From assembly GCF_020524585.1 (NCBI RefSeq), contig NZ_JAIVLK010000001.1, positions 496,001-560,000 of the forward strand: a stretch of DNA of 64,000 nt. Reading direction: 5' to 3'. Of the stretch, positions 45,373 to 54,424 are shown in pieces; the first letter of the stretch is position 1; every line of letters starts with the position of its first letter. Made by a program: the position numbers and the translations under genes. A model generated the notes under the pieces. The model saw only the letters and a program-made list of their open reading frames with translations, made no database searches and was not told where the DNA came from. Origin of the DNA: Celeribacter naphthalenivorans (lineage in GTDB: Bacteria > Pseudomonadota > Alphaproteobacteria > Rhodobacterales > Rhodobacteraceae).

Positions 45373-46350
45373 ATGAGTGGCCTTCTGGCGCTTTTGGACG
45401 ATGTCGCGGGGATCGCGAAAGTGGCGGCGGCCAATGTGGACGATGTCGCAACGCAGGCGGCGAAAGCCTCTGCCAAGGCCGCAGGCGCGGTGATCGACGA
45501 CGCCGCCGTGACGCCGAAGTACGTCCATGGGTTCGCCCCCGCCCGCGAATTGCCCATCGTGGGCAAGATCGCTCTGGGCTCGATCCGCAACAAATTGCTG
45601 ATCCTTCTGCCGCTGGCGCTTTTGCTGTCGAGTTTTGCGCCCTGGCTGATCATGCCACTGCTGATGCTTGGCGGGTCTTATTTGTGTTTCGAGGGCGCCG
45701 AGAAGGTCTATCACCTGTTCAAACCCCACGCGCCCCATGCCGATGGCCAGCCCGCCAAGGGCGATCCGGCCCATCTCGAAGAGCAAAAGGTCGCGGGCGC
45801 GGTGAAGACCGATTTCATCCTGTCGGCCGAGATCATGACCATCATCCTCTCCGCCCTCGATCCGGGCCTGTCGATCTGGTTCGAGGCGGGCGCTCTGGCG
45901 CTGGCGGGCATCTTGATCACAGTGGTGGTCTATGGCAGCGTGGCGTTGATCGTCAAAGCGGACGACTTCGGGCTCTGGCTCGCGCGCGTCGGGCGTCTCT
46001 CCGCCACCCGCGCTTTGGGGCGTGGCATTGTGAAATTCATGCCGCTGTTGATGAAGCTTCTGATGATCGTCGGCACGGCGGCGATGATTTGGGTCGGGGG
46101 CTCCATCGTCATTCACGGCATGCACGAGCTGGGCCTGCATCGCCCCTATCAGGACATCCACGATCTCGCCGAACTGGCCGCCCATGCGGTCGAAGGGGCC
46201 GCTGATTTCGTCAAATGGTTCGTCACCGCCTTTTTCGACGGCATCTTTGGTCTGATCTACGGGCTGATCCTGATTCCCATCGTGGCAAAAGTGATCAATC
46301 CGCTGATTGCGCTCTTCAAGAAAAAGCCCGCCACGCCTGCCGATCATTGA
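45373..46350 (+). CDS. DUF808 (YedI-type) inner-membrane protein
   Basis: A 325-residue protein with about five or six hydrophobic segments. The DUF808 family pattern is clear: the start SGLLALLDDVAGIAKVAAA, the block VIDDAAVTPKYVHGFAPARE, then IAKGSIRNKLLI-like sequence, and GGSYLCFEGAEKV. The family is widespread in proteobacteria and of unknown function. The ATG at 45373 matches the conserved N-terminus. Confidence 0.93.
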   Translation: MSGLLALLDDVAGIAKVAAANVDDVATQAAKASAKAAGAVIDDAAVTPKYVHGFAPARELPIVGKIALGSIRNKLLILLPLALLLSSFAPWLIMPLLMLGGSYLCFEGAEKVYHLFKPHAPHADGQPAKGDPAHLEEQKVAGAVKTDFILSAEIMTIILSALDPGLSIWFEAGALALAGILITVVVYGSVALIVKADDFGLWLARVGRLSATRALGRGIVKFMPLLMKLLMIVGTAAMIWVGGSIVIHGMHELGLHRPYQDIHDLAELAAHAVEGAADFVKWFVTAFFDGIFGLIYGLILIPIVAKVINPLIALFKKKPATPADH

Positions 46351-46412
46351 TCTCAGGTCTTTGACCTCCTCCCCTTTAGCGCGGCGACGCTTGGGGGGAG
46401 GCCCGGTCCCAC

Positions 46413-47312
46413 CTAGAGGTCCTCGCGGAACTCGGGAAATGTTACCGCCTCGATGCGGGCTTTGAGAGCCGCTTTCTCGGCCGCCGCGGCCTCTGCGGGC
46501 ATGGTGGAAACCATCGCCTCTAAGGACAGGGCATCTTCGGAAAGTGCGAGCAATGTCGTGATCGCTTCGGCTTGCTCCGGCGTCAGGTCCTGCGCTGAGG
46601 GGGCGCGCATAAATATCCTCATCTCACCGTATACCCGCAGCATGGCACTGGGATTCAAAGTGTCATCATTGAGCATATCCAAAAGCGTGCTGCGCAGAAG
46701 AGAAGCGCAGGCTGTGCCATCATTGATGTGGCACGGCAGGGAGGTGCGGGTGTTTTGTGGCGTCGGCTTGATGGTTTTCAGGGTCGTACAGGCCAAAGCT
46801 CCGCCGCGCTGGCATTGATCCGTGAGCGTGGCGATCAAGGTGTCGGGGTCAGGATTTTGTGCCATGGCCTGACGCGTACAGCCCTCCATCACGCCAGCTT
46901 CACACGACAAACTTGCATAGCGCAGAGCTTTTGCATCGTTCTGCCGGGCCACGACACATTGCCGAGAGCCAGTGTACACGCCATTCTGTCTATAGACGTT
47001 GCATCGCCCAGTGGTCGTGGTCAGATAGGTTTTGGCAACCTGCAGACAGGCCTCGCCATCGCTGTCGTTTTTACAACGCAAGATATTGGGGCGAATGTTC
47101 TCGACATAATACGACACACGGATATCCGCGTCGCTAGAGGTATACCAAAAAAGCACGATCACGAGCACGCTGGCGACAAAACCGCTCAGAAGCGTTCTGC
47201 GCGCAGGGCTGCGGTCAATGCGCCGATATCTTCTATGCAGGATCACAGTGAGCGGGATGAATGCGACGATACCTGCGAGAAGCGTAAATAAGATGAACAT
47301 TGCAAAAAACAC
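46413..47312 (-). CDS. Cys-rich membrane-anchored protein of unknown function
   Basis: A 299-residue protein with two N-terminal membrane segments (about residues 4-24 and 42-58) and a Cys-rich exterior part. The spaced blocks CEAGVMEGCTRQA and CQRGGALACTTLK resemble Cys-containing Sel1/TPR-like repeats of the HcpA type, where Cys pairs stabilise helix pairs. Ten or so Cys residues are visible in the exported part. The GTG start has AAGGAG 9 bases upstream. I do not recognise a named family. Confidence 0.75.
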   Translation of the reverse strand: MFFAMFILFTLLAGIVAFIPLTVILHRRYRRIDRSPARRTLLSGFVASVLVIVLFWYTSSDADIRVSYYVENIRPNILRCKNDSDGEACLQVAKTYLTTTTGRCNVYRQNGVYTGSRQCVVARQNDAKALRYASLSCEAGVMEGCTRQAMAQNPDPDTLIATLTDQCQRGGALACTTLKTIKPTPQNTRTSLPCHINDGTACASLLRSTLLDMLNDDTLNPSAMLRVYGEMRIFMRAPSAQDLTPEQAEAITTLLALSEDALSLEAMVSTMPAEAAAAEKAALKARIEAVTFPEFREDL

Positions 47313-47460
47313 GGGCGGGCTCTCCTTGGAAATCTGTTGCGTGACCTGAAATGTGAGCTGCGCGAAGGTGATCCGTGCGCGTTGGCCGAATTGTTTTCAT
47401 CGACACATAGAAAAAAGGTGCGCCTTTCAGCGCACCGTTCTTATTGGCTTCAAAGTGACA

Positions 47461-48096
47461 TCACTTGAACCAGCGGCTTTCCTTGAGCTGATCCCAGGCC
47501 CAGACCACCTGTTGCAACTGCTCCTCTTGCGAACGGTCGCCGCCGTTCACGTCGGGGTGCAGCACCTTGATCAGGGCGCGATACTGTTTCTTGATCTCGG
47601 CCTTGGTCCAATGGTCCTTGGCCTCCAGAATCTCGATCGCCTGACGTTCGACCGGCGGAAGTTTGCGGGTCGGCGCCGCCGGGTCCGATTTGCCCGGATT
47701 GCGCGTCGCGTTCTCGCCCAGAACCTCATGGGCATCGTCGATGCCAAGACGTTCCCAGGCGCGTTGCTCGACCGATTTCTTGCCGAAAGGCTTGGTCGGG
47801 CGGTCGCCGGTCTGAGACGATTTATAGGCCGCATCCATCTCGGCCTCGGTCGCATTGGTAAAGAAATTCCATTGCAAATTGTATTCGCGCACATGTTCCT
47901 TACAGAACCATTTGTACTCGTCGAGGTGATCCGGGGACCGCGGCGCACGATATTGGCCCGCTTCCTCACAGCCCTCCCATTCGCATTTGCGTTTGGAGGT
48001 CTCGAACGCGCCGGACATGCCTCTGCGGCCGCCGCGTCTGTTCTTTTTCGCGGACGATACTGACATATCAAAACCGAAGGGGTCTTTTTTATCCAT
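47461..48096 (-). CDS. J-domain protein with N-terminal zinc-finger-like motif
   Basis: A 211-residue protein. The C-terminal J domain runs from about 150 to the end, with KKQYRALIKVLHPDVNGGD holding the HPD motif that stimulates DnaK. The N-terminal half has CEWEGC and later FCKEHVREYN, a C-x4-C...C-x2-H arrangement that could bind zinc. This architecture is conserved in alphaproteobacteria as far as I recall. The ATG at 48096 is preferred to a TTG three codons earlier. It is divergent from bolA with a 69-base gap. Confidence 0.9.
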   Translation of the reverse strand: MDKKDPFGFDMSVSSAKKNRRGGRRGMSGAFETSKRKCEWEGCEEAGQYRAPRSPDHLDEYKWFCKEHVREYNLQWNFFTNATEAEMDAAYKSSQTGDRPTKPFGKKSVEQRAWERLGIDDAHEVLGENATRNPGKSDPAAPTRKLPPVERQAIEILEAKDHWTKAEIKKQYRALIKVLHPDVNGGDRSQEEQLQQVVWAWDQLKESRWFK

Positions 48097-48165
48097 CTGC
48101 CTCAACCTTTTCGACTCGGACGCAAGACTTTAGATGAGAACGGGAAAATGGAAAAGGGGCCGATG

Positions 48166-48423
48166 ATGACAATTGCCGATCAAATGCGTGAACGTTTGCA
48201 AAATGCCTTTGCGCCCAGTGAGTTGCTGGTCGTGGATGACAGCGCGTCTCATGCGGGCCATGCCGGAAATCCGGGCGGCGACGGGGAGACCCATTTCAAC
48301 GTGCGGATCAGATCAAGCGCCTTTGAGGGCCAGTCCCGCGTCGCGCGCCACCGCATGGTGCACAAAGCTCTAGGGGATCTGGTGCCGCGCATTCACGCCT
48401 TGGCGCTTGATCTGGATGTGTAA
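48166..48423 (+). CDS. bolA: BolA-family protein
   Basis: An 85-residue protein of the BolA fold, which partners with monothiol glutaredoxins and Fe-S clusters and also influences cell shape. HFNVRIRSSAFEGQSRVARHRMV is the family core, with the conserved His residues (His at THFNV and ARHRMVHK). The ATG at 48166 is 6 bases after AAGGGG; ATGs at 48163 and 48148 are alternatives. Confidence 0.92.
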   Translation: MTIADQMRERLQNAFAPSELLVVDDSASHAGHAGNPGGDGETHFNVRIRSSAFEGQSRVARHRMVHKALGDLVPRIHALALDLDV

Positions 48424-48432
48424 GCCCTGAGA

Positions 48433-48870
48433 TCAGGACTCGCGGTCTTCGGCGATCTCTTCAGCCACATCCGGCGCAACCTTGCGGGCTTCGGCTCCGG
48501 CGCCTTTTTCCGCCTTCGCGGGGAAGGGCACGGAGGGCGGCGGCGTGTCACGATCTGCGGCCAGCGTTTTGCGCGCAGGGGCGGTCTCGACCTCCGCGCC
48601 CTTCGTCTCTAGCGTGGCTGCCATCTCTGCGGCCGCGCCAAGCTCGCGGCGGAACACCAGAACCGTATGATAATTCACGGTTTTGGACGCGATCCCCGCG
48701 CGTTCTTCCATCGGCACCAGATCGGCGCGCAGATACTCCCAGCCTTCGCGGCCTTTTTCGTTCAAAAGGCTTTGCATCGCCTGCGCGATCCGGGCTTCGG
48801 GCGTTCTCGCCGCTTTGGATTTCTCGCCTTTGCGCGGGGCGGGCAGGGTCAGATATTCGTAACGGGGCAT
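48433..48870 (-). CDS. YEY-type DUF4177-like protein, paralogue A
   Basis: A 145-residue cytoplasmic protein. The first 80 residues have RYEYLTLPAPRKGEKSKAA, GWEYLRADLVPMEE and VLVFRREL; the rest is Ala/Pro/Glu-rich and probably disordered. The start at 48870 is set by AAGGAG 9 bases upstream. The same core occurs in the next gene upstream, so they are tandem paralogues. The fold resembles DUF4177. No function is known to me. Confidence 0.8.
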   Translation of the reverse strand: MPRYEYLTLPAPRKGEKSKAARTPEARIAQAMQSLLNEKGREGWEYLRADLVPMEERAGIASKTVNYHTVLVFRRELGAAAEMAATLETKGAEVETAPARKTLAADRDTPPPSVPFPAKAEKGAGAEARKVAPDVAEEIAEDRES

Positions 48871-48962
48871 CAGAGGGTCTCCTTGTTGCCCCCGGTGTAG
48901 CCGATCCCCGGAAGGGGTCAAGTGCGGCCCTATCACATACGCGTGGAACCGCTTTCCCTCGT

Positions 48963-49229
48963 TCAAGGCGTGGCAAAGGTGCCGTATTCCGGCTTGTCGG
49001 TGGCAAAAACACCGAAATCGCTTTCGCGGCGGAAAATCAGCACGGCTTGTTTGCCCTCGACCCCGTTCAAGGTGAATTCGTCCGAGCGCAGATAGGTCCA
49101 GCCGTCGCCTGCCATGGCATTGAGCCGCACGGTGACGGCATCGGCGAGCCGGGCCTGTGGCGTCTGCGCGGCAGAACTGGCTTCGCCCTCGTGAGGGGCA
49201 GGAATGGCGATATATTCGTAATGGGACAT
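48963..49229 (-). CDS. YEY-type DUF4177-like protein, paralogue B
   Basis: An 88-residue protein sharing the core of its downstream neighbour: HYEYIAIPAPHEGEASSAAQ, TPQARLADAV, GWTYLRSDEF and AVLIFRRES. AAGGAG precedes the ATG by a normal distance. It lacks the long disordered tail of paralogue A. The 92-base gap between the two genes and shared orientation suggest one transcript. Confidence 0.82.
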   Translation of the reverse strand: MSHYEYIAIPAPHEGEASSAAQTPQARLADAVTVRLNAMAGDGWTYLRSDEFTLNGVEGKQAVLIFRRESDFGVFATDKPEYGTFATP

Positions 49230-49287
49230 GGCGATCTCCTTCCTGACATAGCCTTACGCGAGAGGGCTTAACGGAGGATTGACGTCA

Positions 49288-49782
49288 TTAGGCGGCCTTG
49301 TTTGCCAGAGAAATCGCACGTCCGGCCTGTGCAGGACGGGGCAGGGCGGAATGCGCCTGTTTCAGCGCTGCGAGATTGTCCGCGATCTCTGGCGGGAAGG
49401 GCACAACGCGCGGTCCTGACATGTCGATATGCAAGAGCAATTCCTCGGCAGTCGCCGCGATCCAGCCACCTTCGTGGTGAATCTCATGGAACAGCACCAT
49501 GCGTTTGGTGTCAAAATCCAAAAGCTGTGTTTGCACCCGCACCCGGTCGCCGAGTTTCAGCTCGCGTTTGTAACAGATATGCACTTCGGCGGTGTAGCTC
49601 GTGTGGCCTTTGGTCTTGGCATAGGTCTCCCCCAGCCCGATCAGCGGGTACATCTGATCGCCGCCCAAATCCATGATCACCGCGTAATAGGCCATGTTGA
49701 TGTGACCGTTGTAATCCACCCATTCGGGGCGGACGTCGATCAGCGTGGAGATATGAGGCGCGGGGAGGGGAGCGGCGGACAT
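49288..49782 (-). CDS. Hotdog-fold acyl-CoA thioesterase
   Basis: A 164-residue thioesterase of the 4-hydroxybenzoyl-CoA/YbgC type. WVDYNGHINMAYYAVIMD holds the catalytic Asp and the conserved YNGHIN. CYKRELKLGDRVRV and FHEIHHEGGWIAATAEELLLHID are the central strand and helix of the hotdog. It hydrolyses acyl- or aryl-CoA thioesters; the substrate is not known. AGGAAG precedes the ATG at 49782. Confidence 0.88.
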   Translation of the reverse strand: MSAAPLPAPHISTLIDVRPEWVDYNGHINMAYYAVIMDLGGDQMYPLIGLGETYAKTKGHTSYTAEVHICYKRELKLGDRVRVQTQLLDFDTKRMVLFHEIHHEGGWIAATAEELLLHIDMSGPRVVPFPPEIADNLAALKQAHSALPRPAQAGRAISLANKAA

Positions 49783-49903
49783 GGAGCGATCTTCCTGTGA
49801 GCGATCTTTCTGTTGCGTTGCCCGCCAAGATCGGTGCTCAGCCATCGCAGGTCAAGCGATGAAAAGGGGCGGTGGGCCGCCCCTTTCCGTCGTGCTGGTG
49901 GTC

Positions 49904-50422
49904 TCAGTGGCTGTGGCCCGCGCCCTCGATGATGGAGAGCGTGGGGGCCGGATGTGCCGGGCGCGGTTGGCCCTCTTGCGGCAGTTCGACCCAGGCGTTT
50001 TCGCCGCCCTCGCAGGTCTGCACGACCGGGATATAAACCGTGTCCCCCGGCGCAAACGCATCGCTCACATAGCCGCGAAAGACGAATTCGTCATATTGCC
50101 AGTCCTCAAGCGCCCCATTGGTCCAAGTGATCGACTTTGCGCCCTCGCTTTTCGGGCCGTGATCCTCGTAGCTGCGCGCGTAGGGGCCGGTCTCGACCGA
50201 GACGTCCCAACCGGCTTTCGGCATCGGTTTGACCGACACGAGGCCTTCCGGAATGTCGATCTTGACGGTGTGTGTGGCCTGACCGTCGCAGCCATGGGTC
50301 ACGCGCATGACGAATTTAAAGCTCGTCTCCGGGGGCGTTTCGCTCACGTCGAGCGAGGCATGTGCGGAGGCGGAGCCTGCCGCAAAGGACAGGGCGAGTG
50401 CGGAAAGAACAGTGGTTTTCAT
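49904..50422 (-). CDS. YcnI-type (DUF1775) copper-binding exported protein
   Basis: A 172-residue periplasmic protein. The signal peptide ends SASA, leaving His as the first mature residue (HASLDVSE), which in YcnI-type proteins forms a mononuclear copper site. The DUF1775 core follows with VTHGCDGQATHTVKI, VEFRGYV-like sequence (EFVFRGYVSDAF) and VQTCEGGENAWVELP. The C-terminal GHSH may add metal ligands. It lies in one direction behind gatB and a CPFC protein gene. Confidence 0.9.
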   Translation of the reverse strand: MKTTVLSALALSFAAGSASAHASLDVSETPPETSFKFVMRVTHGCDGQATHTVKIDIPEGLVSVKPMPKAGWDVSVETGPYARSYEDHGPKSEGAKSITWTNGALEDWQYDEFVFRGYVSDAFAPGDTVYIPVVQTCEGGENAWVELPQEGQPRPAHPAPTLSIIEGAGHSH

Positions 50423-50490
50423 GATATGTCTCCTGAACCCGACGCCTTCGAGTGCAACGGCGCGGGGGATTTGATGTCAAAGATGAGGGA

Positions 50491-50877
50491 TCAGGAGAAA
50501 GAGGGCGGCGCGCGGATCGGCGGCGTGGCGCCGGAAAACACCGCGTGCGGGAGAGTTGCGACGATCTGTGTCTGTTCGGTCCGATGGGACAGGGGCCGGG
50601 GCAGAACAGGCTCTGTTGCGACCAACAGCGCCGCCGCGTGCAGCACACAGAAGGGACAGACGGGGGCGGTGGCGCCGTGGTCCTCTTTGCCCGCGCCGAC
50701 GCCACAGATGTCCGACCAGTTCATGCCGGACGGAAGCGCCGCCGTGCTCAGCGGTCGCTCAGAGGCAACGAGAGCGGTTTGAAGTTGCGCGCCCGCGTGA
50801 ACAATGCCCGCCGCCCAAAGGTGAATCGACAGCAGGCACAGGCCCAGCAGCCGGATCAATCCTTTGGACAGGCGCAT
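50491..50877 (-). CDS. Exported CPFC protein, DUF2946-like
   Basis: A 128-residue protein with a signal or membrane segment (about residues 9-28) and a soluble part with ICGVGAG and VCPFCVLHAAA. A CPFC motif after such a segment resembles DUF2946-type proteins, which are often found near copper genes. The ATG at 50877 lies one base beyond the gatB stop, so it is probably co-translated with gatB, and ycnI follows 68 bases later. A copper or redox role is inference from motif and neighbour. Confidence 0.65.
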   Translation of the reverse strand: MRLSKGLIRLLGLCLLSIHLWAAGIVHAGAQLQTALVASERPLSTAALPSGMNWSDICGVGAGKEDHGATAPVCPFCVLHAAALLVATEPVLPRPLSHRTEQTQIVATLPHAVFSGATPPIRAPPSFS

Positions 50878-50878
50878 A

Positions 50879-52396
50879 TCAGAGACCGAGTTTGGTTTTG
50901 ACCAGCTCGTCCACCGCTTTCGGGTTGGCCTTGCCGCCGGTGGCTTTCATCACCTGACCGACGAACCAGCCCGCGAGTTTCGGGTTGGCCTGGGCTTTCT
51001 CGACCTGGGCCGGGTTGGCGGCGATGATCTCGTCCACGGCGGCCTCGATGGCGCCGGTGTCCGTCACCTGTTTCATGCCGCGCGCTTCGACGATTTCCGC
51101 CGGGTTGCCGCCCTCGGTGTAGACGATCTCGAACAAATCTTTCGCGATCTTGCCGGAGATCGTGTCCGCTTTGATCAGCTTGACGATTTCGCCGAGTTGC
51201 TCCGGGCTGACCGGGCTTTCCGCAATATCCGTGTCGTCCTTTTTGAGACGACCGAACAACTCGTTGATCACCCAGTTGGCCGACAGCTTGCCGTCTTCGC
51301 CGACGGCCACGACTTTCTCAAAGAAATCCGCGTTCACCGTGTCGGCGGTCAAGACGCCCGCGTCATATTCCGACAGGCCGAAGTCCTTGACGAAACGCGC
51401 CTTTTTCTCGTCCGGCAGTTCCGGAAGGCTTTTGGCGATGTCGTCCACCCACGCTTGTTCGATCTCCAAGGGCAGGAGGTCAGGGCAGGGGAAATAGCGA
51501 TAATCGTGTGCTTCCTCTTTCGAGCGCATCGAGCGGGTTTCGTTCTTGGCCGCATCGTAAAGACGGGTTTCCTGATCGACCGTGCCGCCGTCTTCGAGAA
51601 TGGCGATCTGGCGACGGGCCTCATAGTCGATGGCGGCCTGAATGAAGCGCGTGGAGTTCATGTTCTTGATCTCGCAACGGGTGCCCAAATGCGAGAAATC
51701 CTGCGTTTCCTGGTATTTCTCATACTGACCCGGACGACAGACGGAGACGTTCACGTCAGCGCGCAGGTTGCCGTTCTGCATGTTGCCATCGCAGGTGCCC
51801 AGATAGCGCAGAATCTGACGCAGTTTCAGCACGTAAGCGGCGGCCTCTTCCGGCCCACGAATGTCGGGACGCGAGACGATCTCCATCAGCGCCACACCGG
51901 TGCGGTTCAGGTCCACGAAAGACATCGTCGGGTCCATGTCGTGAATGGATTTGCCCGCGTCCTGTTCAAGGTGAATGCGCTCGATCCGCACCTTGCGGGC
52001 GACCCCCGGCTCCATATCGACGATGACTTCGCCTTCGCCCACGATCGGGTGGTAGAGCTGGGAAATCTGATAGCCTTGGGGAAGGTCAGGATAGAAATAG
52101 TTCTTACGGTCAAAGGCCGAGAACAGGTTGATGTCGGCCTTGAGACCCAACCCCGTGCGCACGGCTTGCTCGACGCAATATTCGTTGATCACCGGCAACA
52201 TGCCCGGCATCGCCGCATCCACGAAGGACACGTTCGAGTTCGGCTCATTGCCGAATTGCGTCGACGCGCCGGAGAACAGTTTGGCCTCGGAGGCGACCTG
52301 GGCGTGAATCTCCATCCCGATGACGAGTTCCCAATCCTCTTTCGCACCTGCGATGGTTTTCACTTTCGGTGCGGCATATTCGAGATGGTCAAGCAT
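50879..52396 (-). CDS. gatB: Asp-tRNA(Asn)/Glu-tRNA(Gln) amidotransferase subunit B
   Basis: GatB is the kinase subunit of the GatCAB transamidosome, which converts misacylated Glu-tRNA(Gln) and Asp-tRNA(Asn). The 505-residue product has [22 protein letters not shown] at the N-terminus, [48 protein letters not shown] and the C-terminal YqeY-like tail domain. The ATG at 52396 gives the family N-terminus. gatA and gatC are not adjacent. A stand-alone YqeY protein is encoded at 63466. Confidence 0.97.
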   Translation of the reverse strand: MLDHLEYAAPKVKTIAGAKEDWELVIGMEIHAQVASEAKLFSGASTQFGNEPNSNVSFVDAAMPGMLPVINEYCVEQAVRTGLGLKADINLFSAFDRKNYFYPDLPQGYQISQLYHPIVGEGEVIVDMEPGVARKVRIERIHLEQDAGKSIHDMDPTMSFVDLNRTGVALMEIVSRPDIRGPEEAAAYVLKLRQILRYLGTCDGNMQNGNLRADVNVSVCRPGQYEKYQETQDFSHLGTRCEIKNMNSTRFIQAAIDYEARRQIAILEDGGTVDQETRLYDAAKNETRSMRSKEEAHDYRYFPCPDLLPLEIEQAWVDDIAKSLPELPDEKKARFVKDFGLSEYDAGVLTADTVNADFFEKVVAVGEDGKLSANWVINELFGRLKKDDTDIAESPVSPEQLGEIVKLIKADTISGKIAKDLFEIVYTEGGNPAEIVEARGMKQVTDTGAIEAAVDEIIAANPAQVEKAQANPKLAGWFVGQVMKATGGKANPKAVDELVKTKLGL

Positions 52397-52539
52397 GGGC
52401 GTGTCCCTGATCTGATCGAGCTTTTCTGGCGTTCTAGGCGGTCTCAGGCCCATGGGCAAGAGGGGGCGGGCGCTCGGGCTTTGCAAAGAGGGTTTTCCCG
52501 GGCATATATAGACAGCTTGCTGATAAAAGGTGATGTGGT

Positions 52540-53301
52540 GTGACACGCGTGTCGAAAAGGATCGTTGGGGCTGCCTTCGCACTTCTCATGAGTGCGGTCA
52601 CACCCGTTTGGGCCCCTGTTTGGGCCGCGGACACCACCTCGACCATGTCCGCGCCGGTTTTGCCCATGTCGGCCAGCCCCGTGCCCATCCCGCGTCCCTA
52701 TGAAATCCGCATGCCGAAACTTCGCTGGAAAAATCAGACGCGCGGCCCGGCGTGGACGCGTGCGGCGATGCGCGCGGTGGCCAGTCATGGGCAGGGGCTG
52801 ATCAAAACCGTGCCGGGGGACATTCACAATTGGTGTCCGGGCTATGCCACCCAAGACGAAAGCGGGCGTGCGGCGTTCTGGGCCGGGCTTCTCTCGACGC
52901 TCTCCTATCACGAAAGCACTTGGCGCGAGACGGCGGTCGGGGGCGGCGGGCAATGGTTCGGTCTGGTGCAGATCGCGCCGCCCACCGCGCGGCATTACAA
53001 TTGTCGGGCGGGCACGGGCGAGGCGCTGAAAGACGGCGAGTTGAATTTGGCCTGTGCGGTCAGGATCATGAACAAAACCGTGGCCCGCGACCGGGTGGTC
53101 AGCCAAGGCATGCGCGGTGTCGCAGCCGATTGGGGGCCGTTTCATTCCAGCACCAAACGCGAAGACATGCGCCGCTGGTTGGCCGCGCAGCCGTTTTGCC
53201 GACCTATGCTGAAAAGCTCGCCGGTGCCTTTGTTGCGACCGGTGTCTGAGGAGGGCGATCTGGGCTCTGACGTGAAAGCCGCGCTCAGCTCGCCTTTCTG
53301 A
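52540..53301 (+). CDS. Exported lysozyme-like (SLT-type) protein
   Basis: A 253-residue protein with a signal peptide (about residues 1-30, ending VWA). The mature part has [18 protein letters not shown], whose Glu fits the catalytic glutamate of lytic transglycosylase-like folds, then [19 protein letters not shown] and ACAVRIMNK. Cys residues at about 100, 155 and 167 suggest disulfides. The GTG start is 9 bases after AAAAGG. Glycan cleavage is inferred from the fold-like motifs. Its 3' end overlaps the convergent Hint gene by 17 bases. Confidence 0.75.
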   Translation: MTRVSKRIVGAAFALLMSAVTPVWAPVWAADTTSTMSAPVLPMSASPVPIPRPYEIRMPKLRWKNQTRGPAWTRAAMRAVASHGQGLIKTVPGDIHNWCPGYATQDESGRAAFWAGLLSTLSYHESTWRETAVGGGGQWFGLVQIAPPTARHYNCRAGTGEALKDGELNLACAVRIMNKTVARDRVVSQGMRGVAADWGPFHSSTKREDMRRWLAAQPFCRPMLKSSPVPLLRPVSEEGDLGSDVKAALSSPF

Positions 53302-54424
53302 GCGACACATCGCGAAGGCCCCGAAGCGCCTTTGCCTCCCAAGATTTCAACTCGTAGCGCGACAGCTCGGGCTGCGCGCTCTCGTCCTCGCATTCCGGGA
53401 ACAGCGTCAGGATTTCACACCGCGCCTCATCCGACACGGATTTGAGGGCTTCTTGGCCCGGGTAAAGGCTTTCGGTCGGGCAGGCTTCGGCAAAGACGAT
53501 CTGATGCGCGTCGAACAGCATGTGGAAATACTCCACCATACCGGTGCCATTGCCACCCTCGACGATGCGGATGCTGTGATCGTTGACCAGATATTTGGCC
53601 GCGACCAGAACGTCGCGTTCGCCAAACAGCACCTCGGCCTGCGGACCGCGCACCAGCATGCGGTGGTTCTGGCTCACCCACATGTCGCGCAGGTTGCCAA
53701 GCGCGCCCATGCGGATCAGCACCGGCGCGAGCGCCCCCGTTGCGGGCACTTTGCGCGATCCGATCCAGCGGATGGGCTGGGCCCCGTGATCGAGCGTGTT
53801 GACCAGATCGCCCTCTTTCAGCGTCTCGATAAAGCGCGGGCCTTCGGGCGTGTCGATCAACGTGCCGCGGGTCAGACAGACGGCGCCGTTGATGATCTCT
53901 TTGGCAAAGGTGTTGTTGTCGATGTTGAAATTGCCGTCGCCCTCATTGTCGATCACACCGTCGCCGTCGTAATCCATATCCGTCTCGTGATCGATCTGGA
54001 TCACCGGGCGCAATTCGGTCAGATCCTGACCGGGCGCGATCAACACGTTGTTGAGACGCGGGCCCCCGTTAGAGGACACAAGCACATTGGCGTTAAAGCG
54101 CAAATAGGTGTCGCCCAGACCGGAGAGATCGCTTTGAATATTGGCCGTCTGGCCGGGGTTCATCGGCTCATAGGTGTAAAGCGCCGTGCCGTTCACGTAA
54201 TCGGCGGGACTGTCATAGACGACGATTCCGGTGATCTGGCTGGAACCCGAAACTTCGCCATCCGTGACATTCTGGACGGTGATGACTACGACGTCGTCTT
54301 CCTCGAACGGCATCGTGCCGTTGTGGATCATGATATGCCCGCCGTTGCCGCCGCTGCTGTTGGTGCCGATGGACACATTGTCGAGCAGCGAGCCGCCCAT
54401 CACCAGGATTTCTTCAGTCGACAT
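53285..54424 (-). CDS. Hint (hedgehog/intein) domain protein
   Basis: A 379-residue protein. The first 180 residues are beta-rich and acidic, with Asp/Asn/Gly-rich turns (DYDGDGVIDNEGDGN at about 150-165) that could bind calcium. Then comes a Hint_2 domain: AVCLTRGTLIDTPEGP with the candidate catalytic Cys, IETLKEGDLVNTLDHG, IRWIGSRKV, NHRMLVRG, and AEYLV-like AKYLVNDHSI. Such proteins are common in Rhodobacteraceae. They may be secreted by type I export and may self-cleave. No signal peptide is visible. Confidence 0.85.
   Translation of the reverse strand: MSTEEILVMGGSLLDNVSIGTNSSGGNGGHIMIHNGTMPFEEDDVVVITVQNVTDGEVSGSSQITGIVVYDSPADYVNGTALYTYEPMNPGQTANIQSDLSGLGDTYLRFNANVLVSSNGGPRLNNVLIAPGQDLTELRPVIQIDHETDMDYDGDGVIDNEGDGNFNIDNNTFAKEIINGAVCLTRGTLIDTPEGPRFIETLKEGDLVNTLDHGAQPIRWIGSRKVPATGALAPVLIRMGALGNLRDMWVSQNHRMLVRGPQAEVLFGERDVLVAAKYLVNDHSIRIVEGGNGTGMVEYFHMLFDAHQIVFAEACPTESLYPGQEALKSVSDEARCEILTLFPECEDESAQPELSRYELKSWEAKALRGLRDVSLRKAS

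Noticed and set aside
49781-50782. A 333-codon open frame opposite the ycnI and CPFC genes
   Set aside because: It spans two real complementary genes and their gap, with shadow-like composition.
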